Below are positions 60,002-64,000 of a stretch of DNA of 64,000 nt, piece after piece. This DNA comes from Paenibacillus sp. NFR01 (GTDB taxonomy: Bacteria > Bacillota > Bacilli > Paenibacillales > Paenibacillaceae). The notes below the pieces were generated by a model that saw only the letters and a program-made list of their open reading frames with translations, was not told the DNA's origin and searched no databases. Position numbers and translations under genes: made by a program. The number at the start of each line of letters is the position of its first letter. The first letter of the stretch is position 1. Location of the stretch: assembly GCF_900111565.1 (NCBI RefSeq), contig NZ_FOIK01000005.1, forward strand, positions 62,001 to 126,000. The letters are read 5' to 3'.

Positions 60002-61638
60002 GGATTCAGCTTTCCTTTCTGCAATTCCTCCTGGAGCGCCCGCAGTCTGCTGTGCTTAGCCGAAAAACCGGAGAGATAGTGTTCCCACCATTCCTCGCGT
60101 TTCAGCTTCTTGTAGATCTTGCCCAGCCGCTTCAGCAGCCGGACTGCCTCCTTGTAGCTGTGGCGGTTTTTCTCCAGTACAAGCCGTTCCACGGCCTGAT
60201 GGTAGAAGGGCAGCAGCACCTCGGGCGCCGCTTTCTCTGCCGGCTGGAGGTCCTTGGCCCGGAACTGGCTCGGCGTGTGGCCGGAAGACAGATGGTAGTC
60301 CATCCACTCCTGCCACTTGCCGGACTCGGCCAGCTTCCGCTCGTAAATATCTCCGGATTGGGGAAGAAGGCCGGACAAGCTGTCCCACATCGCGGCTTCC
60401 AGTTCCGGCCGGTGACGTACAGCGTCCTCCCAGGCGGCTGCAAAATGCTCCAGATGCGTCTTGGGATACCCCGGCAGCAGCGGGCCGATCCAGCCGAGCC
60501 AGTCCGCCAGCCGTTCCCATTCTTCGGCTGCCGTAAACGGCTCCGTAAGACCCAGCAGTTCTTCCGGAAAAAGGCCGGGCCGCTGGGCGGCTTCTCCCAG
60601 AAGCTTTTGGGCTTCAAGGTCGTTGCCGAGCAGCACCCAAATCCGTGCCGCAGCCAGCTTGAGCGCCTGTTCCGCTGCTCCGCTCAGGTCCTGGGCCGCT
60701 TGGTTCAGCTCTTCCAGCTCGCGGATCAGGCGTGCTTGGCCTTCAGCGTCCGGTGCGAGCCAGTTGCGGCAGATCAGCCCGTAGCAGATCGAGTAGCAGG
60801 GCAGTTCGCGGGACCGGTCGCGGGGTTCGGCCAGCATGCCGCTCCGCAGCAAAGCGACGGTGTCCTCCAGCCGTTCCCGTTCTTCCGGATCGCTCCGTAG
60901 GTCCAGCGGCTGTTCCATCAGCTGCTTCAGCGCATCGAGCAGATCGGTAAGGGCCGCTGCGGCATAGAAGCCGAGCGAGACAAAGCCGTTTGAGCCGGGG
61001 CGGTTCCCGGGCCGGATAATCTGCTCCAGCATATAGAAACGGGCGTGAAATTGAAACAGCCGTTCTCCCGTCTTCGTAAGTCTCGGCATGGATAGCAGAA
61101 GCTGCTCCAGAATCTGGCCGGCCTGCTGCAGGTTCCACATCGTTTGCCGGTAGGGCTCGGTAGCCGTCCGCATATATTCCCGCCACTGTTCGACAGAGCC
61201 TTCGCCGAGCGAATCGGCCAGCTGCCGGAGCAGGTCGCGCCGGCCCGGCACAGGAACGCCGCGGGGAGAGGGAGCCTCTGCCGCCGGCTTGGGCATGGCG
61301 CTCAGCGCCTTGCTGTTCGCCAGCATCGCTACCGGCCGCTCCTCCTGCTGGGCGAACTGCATTAGCACGGCGGCCATATGCTTGCAGGGCTTGTCCTCCG
61401 GGCAGTCGCACTGACTGGCGGACAAGCTGTCCAGATTGACGTCGAGGACGTAATTTTGCCGGCCTTCAACAAGCGCCACCATTTTGCGCGCCGCGTACAT
61501 TTTGAGGGAAATGACGCGTCCCTGCTTGAAATATTGAAATCCCCGTTTGAGGGTTAAATCATCGAAATAAAGCGCCGCGTCCGCAAGGAGCCGGGTCCAT
61601 TCCTTGTCGGTCATGGGACTTTCGGTATGCATCGCCAT
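59998..61638 (-). CDS. SWIM zinc-finger protein, partner of the SNF2 ATPase
   Basis: 546 residues. A SWIM zinc finger lies near residue 70 (SQCDCPEDKPCKHMAAVLMQF, with CxC and CxH ligands), a fold that binds DNA or proteins. The remaining 450 residues are helical and repeat-like (LLRQLADSLGEGSVEQWREYM, LAAARIWVLLGNDLEAQKLLGEAAQRPG, YKEAVRLLKRLGKIYKKLKREEWWEHYL), suggesting TPR-type packing. GGGAG lies four bases before the ATG at 61638 and ten before a second ATG at 61632, so either may be used. It is the first gene of the SNF2/SWIM operon and diverges from the adaA gene by 163 bp. The partnership is known from genomic context, the biochemistry is not. Confidence 0.88.
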   Translation of the reverse strand: MAMHTESPMTDKEWTRLLADAALYFDDLTLKRGFQYFKQGRVISLKMYAARKMVALVEGRQNYVLDVNLDSLSASQCDCPEDKPCKHMAAVLMQFAQQEERPVAMLANSKALSAMPKPAAEAPSPRGVPVPGRRDLLRQLADSLGEGSVEQWREYMRTATEPYRQTMWNLQQAGQILEQLLLSMPRLTKTGERLFQFHARFYMLEQIIRPGNRPGSNGFVSLGFYAAAALTDLLDALKQLMEQPLDLRSDPEERERLEDTVALLRSGMLAEPRDRSRELPCYSICYGLICRNWLAPDAEGQARLIRELEELNQAAQDLSGAAEQALKLAAARIWVLLGNDLEAQKLLGEAAQRPGLFPEELLGLTEPFTAAEEWERLADWLGWIGPLLPGYPKTHLEHFAAAWEDAVRHRPELEAAMWDSLSGLLPQSGDIYERKLAESGKWQEWMDYHLSSGHTPSQFRAKDLQPAEKAAPEVLLPFYHQAVERLVLEKNRHSYKEAVRLLKRLGKIYKKLKREEWWEHYLSGFSAKHSRLRALQEELQKGKLNP

Positions 61639-61746
61639 CGTTCTCCCATACTAAATTCGTACTATCGTTGTTTCTAATTATAGCATTACGGCGGGCGGAC
61701 GCCGCGGAAAATCGCAGGCTGTCGAAATTTTGCTCTCCTATTGCCG

Positions 61747-61780
61747 GAAGGTACCTTCGATCCAGGGGATCGTATATACT
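61747..61780 (+). promoter_or_regulatory. Double palindrome and -10 element of the ada operon
   Basis: GAAGGTACCTTC (61747-61758) is a perfect 12-bp palindrome; CGATCC-AGG-GGATCG (61758-61772) follows at once; TATACT (61775-61780) comes three bases later. The palindromes occupy the -35 region, where an activator or repressor would act. Confidence 0.55.
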
Positions 61781-61801
61781 TGTGCGTAAGAGGTGACAAG
61801 G

Positions 61802-62374
61802 ATGGATCAGGGATTGTTCGAACGCATTTATGAGACCGTAGTCAATCGGGAGCCGACGTATGACGGCATCTTTTATACCGGCGTGCGGACGACCGGCATC
61901 GTATGCAGGCCTTCCTGCCGGGCGCGTACGCCCAGGGCGGAGAACGTAGCGTTCTACCGCTCGCTGGAGGATGCGGTCGCGGCCGGCTTCCGTCCCTGCA
62001 AACGATGCCGTCCCGAGGAAGGCGGCCGGCTGCGCCCGGATGCCGTACTCGCAGCCCAGGCCGATGCGGTCATGGAGACATCGTTCAGAACGAAACTGAC
62101 GCTGGAGGCGTTGTCCGGGCAACTCAAAGTCAGCCCGTACCACCTGCAGCGGACCTATAAACGCGTAACCGGGTATACGCCGGCGGCAAAGCTGGACGCG
62201 CTGCGGCTGTCCGAAGCCAAGCGGCTGCTGTCGCAAAGCGGTCAGCCGGCCAAAGCGGTCGCCGAAACGGTCGGTTTTCGCGGCGCTTCGCATTTCGCAG
62301 CCTGGTTTGCGGACAAAACGGGGGTAACCCCGACGGAATACCGGATGCGGATGAATCCCAAAGGAGGTCGATGA
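61802..62374 (+). CDS. adaA: AdaA: methylphosphotriester-DNA methyltransferase and AraC-type activator
   Basis: 190 residues. The N-terminal Ada zinc domain has four ligands, Cys35 and Cys39 (GIVCRPSC) and Cys66 and Cys69 (FRPCKRC); one accepts methyl groups from DNA methylphosphotriesters. The C-terminal half is an AraC HTH (LTLEALSGQLKVSPYHLQRTY, VAETVGFRGASHFAAWFADKTG). Methylation turns the protein into an activator of the adaptive response. It lacks the O6-methylguanine domain of E. coli Ada, which is encoded by the next gene, as in Bacillus. The ATG at 61802 has AGAGGTG six bases upstream; a GTG at 61793 is less likely. Only 3 bases separate it from the next gene. Confidence 0.95.
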   Translation: MDQGLFERIYETVVNREPTYDGIFYTGVRTTGIVCRPSCRARTPRAENVAFYRSLEDAVAAGFRPCKRCRPEEGGRLRPDAVLAAQADAVMETSFRTKLTLEALSGQLKVSPYHLQRTYKRVTGYTPAAKLDALRLSEAKRLLSQSGQPAKAVAETVGFRGASHFAAWFADKTGVTPTEYRMRMNPKGGR

Positions 62375-62377
62375 CCC

Positions 62378-62935
62378 ATGAAGGAACCGATCAACATTTA
62401 CCGCTGGCCGCTGTTTGCCGGCAACCGCGGTTGGACGCTTTGGGCGAGCGACAAGGGATTAATCCGGCTGTCGTATGAGCAGGATGAGGGCAAGCTTCCT
62501 GCAGCCTGGCTGAAGACCTACGCTCCGCTGCACACGATCGCCGAGGACCGGAACGTATTCGCGGACATGGGGGCCATCGCGCTGCTGGAGCAATATTTTG
62601 CCGGAGAAAAGACCGACTTCAGCGGTCTTCCCCTCGATCTGTGGGGAACGCCGTTTCAGCGGGAAGTATGGGGGGCGCTGGCCGAGGTTCCTTACGGCGT
62701 AACGGCCAGCTACGGGGATTTGGCTGTGCGGATTGGCCGTCCCAAAGCAGTGCGGGCAGTCGGTACCGCCAATGGCCAGAACCCGGTCCCCGTCATCGTT
62801 CCCTGCCACCGCATTATCGGCACCAACGGAACCTTGACCGGCTACCGCGGCGGACTGCAGCTCAAACAGGAGCTGCTGGCACTGGAGGGAATTACGGGAG
62901 TGGGGGCGACGGGGCATGAACGATTTGCTTTTTGA
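62378..62935 (+). CDS. ogt: Methylated-DNA-[protein]-cysteine S-methyltransferase (O6-alkylguanine repair)
   Basis: 185 residues. The suicide active site PVIVPCHRIIGTNGTLTGYRGG contains the acceptor Cys; upstream TPFQREVWGALAEVPYGVTASYGDLA and the arginine-finger helix GRPKAVRAVGTANGQNP are typical. It removes methyl groups from O6-methylguanine and O4-methylthymine by direct, irreversible transfer to the Cys. It corresponds to AdaB/Ogt of Bacillus. GGAGG lies ten bases before the ATG, inside the end of adaA. It overlaps the following alkA gene by 20 bases, so the three genes form one operon. Confidence 0.95.
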   Translation: MKEPINIYRWPLFAGNRGWTLWASDKGLIRLSYEQDEGKLPAAWLKTYAPLHTIAEDRNVFADMGAIALLEQYFAGEKTDFSGLPLDLWGTPFQREVWGALAEVPYGVTASYGDLAVRIGRPKAVRAVGTANGQNPVPVIVPCHRIIGTNGTLTGYRGGLQLKQELLALEGITGVGATGHERFAF

Positions 62936-63809
62936 GATGGCGCTGCCCCCGGATTTCCGCTGGGACGTCAATCTGGACTACATGAACCGCTCGCCGCTGG
63001 AATGCCTGTATGTTCCGGATGCCTCCGGGGTCAACCGGCTGTTTGCCTTCAGCGGCGGACCGGCGCTGATCCGGGCGGCAGCGGCAGGAGACCGGCTGAA
63101 GGTGATGCTGCTGGCAGGCGTTATGCCAGCGCCGCAGGAACAGCAGGACCTGGCGGTGTTCATTGCGGAATGGTTTGATCTGGACCGCGATCTGAGGCCG
63201 TTTTATGCGCTGGCCGCGGCGGATCCGCTGCTCGCGCCGTTGGCCGAGCGGGAACGCGGCCTCCGGATCATTGCCTTGCCCGGTTTGTTCGAAGCGTTAT
63301 GCTGGGCAATCCTCGGCCAGCAGGTGAACCTGGCGTTTGCCTACAAGCTGAAGGAACGTCTGACGCAGCGGTATGGCGGTTCGCTGGAATGGCAGGGGCG
63401 AACGTATTATCATTTTCCCCGGCCGGACGTATTCGGCGATGTTTCGGAAGAGGAGCTGTGCACGCTTCAGCTGACCCGAAACAAAGCGCGGGCGGTGCTG
63501 GAGGTGGCGCGGCTGCTGGCCGCCGGCGAGCTGAGCCGGGAGGAGCTGCTGGCGCTCCCGCCGCAGGAAGCCGAAGCCCGGCTGCTGCGTATCCGCGGCG
63601 TCGGTCCGTGGACCTCGCAGTATGTGCGGATGCGCTGCCTGCGGGACACGACCGCTTTTCCCGCTGGCGATGTCGGCTTGCAGAACGCGGTCAAATTCCT
63701 CGCCGGGATGGACCGCAAACCGACGCCGGCTGAACTCATAGAAATGGCCGCGCGCTGGAAGGGCTGGGAAGCCTACGCCGTCTTCTATTTGTGGCGGGCG
63801 CTGTATTGA
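62916..63809 (+). CDS. alkA: DNA-3-methyladenine glycosylase II
   Basis: 297 residues of the HhH-GPD superfamily. An N-terminal beta domain (about 1-100) is followed by the helical glycosylase core: ILGQQVNLAFAYKLKERLTQRYGG, the helix-hairpin-helix LLRIRGVGPWTSQYV near residue 228, and the catalytic Asp in FPAGDVGLQNAVKFL. The enzyme excises 3-methyladenine and other alkylated bases, starting base excision repair. The start lies within the last 20 bases of ogt, with GGAATT-like purine-rich DNA and GGGGG upstream. In Bacillus subtilis alkA, adaA and adaB are also clustered. The operon ends in a strong terminator. Confidence 0.94.
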   Translation: MNDLLFEMALPPDFRWDVNLDYMNRSPLECLYVPDASGVNRLFAFSGGPALIRAAAAGDRLKVMLLAGVMPAPQEQQDLAVFIAEWFDLDRDLRPFYALAAADPLLAPLAERERGLRIIALPGLFEALCWAILGQQVNLAFAYKLKERLTQRYGGSLEWQGRTYYHFPRPDVFGDVSEEELCTLQLTRNKARAVLEVARLLAAGELSREELLALPPQEAEARLLRIRGVGPWTSQYVRMRCLRDTTAFPAGDVGLQNAVKFLAGMDRKPTPAELIEMAARWKGWEAYAVFYLWRALY

Positions 63810-63826
63810 AGCGGCTTAATTCAAAT

Positions 63827-63866
63827 AAAAGCCATAGCTCCTGGTCCCAGGAGCTATGGCTTTTTT
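63827..63866. terminator. Strong, probably bidirectional terminator
   Basis: An 18-bp stem from 63827 to 63864 (AAAAGCCATAGCTCCTGG and its complement) is followed by six T; the A run on the left lets it also end the minus-strand VOC gene. Confidence 0.95.
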
Positions 63867-63896
63867 GCCGGGCGCCGGTTGACGCGCAGCTTTAGA

Positions 63897-64000
63897 TTAC
63901 CGCGAACGGCGGGTAAAGACCTGGAAGGTGACGCCGAACTTGTCCGTGACAATCCCGTAAGCGGGGCTGAAGTGAATCGGGCCGAGCGGCATGAGGACTT
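63897..64000 (-). CDS. VOC-family protein, C-terminal end (PhnB-like), runs off the window
   Basis: The last 34 codons on the minus strand end LMPLGPIHFSPAYGIVTDKF, then GVTFQVFTRRSR and TAA at 63897-63899. GPIHFSPAYG and DKFGVTFQ are the closing signature of PhnB/3-demethylubiquinone methyltransferase-like proteins of the vicinal oxygen chelate fold. Most have no known reaction, and this fragment does not show the metal ligands. It converges on the ada operon across the shared terminator. Confidence 0.8.
   Translation of the reverse strand, partial: VLMPLGPIHFSPAYGIVTDKFGVTFQVFTRRSR

Overview
The window looks like chromosomal DNA of a spore-forming, carbohydrate-degrading Firmicute, most likely Paenibacillus or a close relative. 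Pointers are SLH-anchored and multi-CBM secreted enzymes, a spore-coat transglutaminase, a Btr-type AraC/substrate-binding fusion regulator, many glycoside hydrolases, a LexA-type SOS box of Bacillus form and strong AGGAGG ribosome binding sites. There is one tRNA (Leu, CAG). I see no insertion sequence, prophage or CRISPR array, so most of it reads as ordinary chromosome. Species-level placement is inference.

Layout. 1-4.5 kb: start of a GH94 phosphorylase, an APH-fold kinase, a DUF5808 membrane protein, and a divergent SDR/AraC pair. 4.5-6.7 kb (minus): a radical SAM plus DUF4130 DNA-repair pair whose promoter carries an SOS box. 6.9-10.2 kb: GntR regulator and phosphoketolase. 10.4-16 kb: a domain-swapped GH3 enzyme and a chemoreceptor preceded by four phased 11-bp repeats. 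16-21.5 kb: a Fur-box-controlled siderophore locus (btr-feuB-feuC-esterase, without feuA). 21.6-23.4 kb: two unknown proteins, one combining a UBA-like segment, a possible PD-(D/E)XK nuclease fold and a long Gly/Ala tail. 23.6-31 kb: tRNA-Leu, a MATE pump and a 1812-residue SLH subtilase.

31-39 kb: an HTH/TPR regulator; a LacI-kinase-GH4 operon read from a CTG start codon with two palindromic operators; an aldolase-like PLP enzyme; uridine kinase; a GH43 enzyme. 39.3-45.3 kb (minus): a five-gene surface-polysaccharide operon (three GT2, pyruvyl transferase, flippase). 45.4-50.6 kb: mutarotase-like protein, M20 amidohydrolase, alanine dehydrogenase and its PucR-type activator. 50.8-54.3 kb: a secreted GH87-like alpha-1,3-glucanase and transglutaminase Tgl. 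54.4-56 kb: hflX behind a 315-nt structured leader ending in a terminator. 56.2-61.6 kb: an unknown protein and a SNF2/SWIM pair. 61.8-63.8 kb: an adaA-ogt-alkA alkylation-repair operon. The window ends in a VOC-family protein.

How they fit together. Two themes recur: polysaccharide uptake and degradation (GH94, GH3, GH4, GH43, GH87, phosphoketolase, several sugar-type regulators), and DNA damage (SOS-box radical SAM pair, SNF2/SWIM, Ada operon). The best candidates for undescribed biology are the nuclease-like/glycine-zipper protein at 22115-23413, the hflX leader with a start-stop mini-ORF, and the SOS-linked radical SAM/DUF4130 pair.
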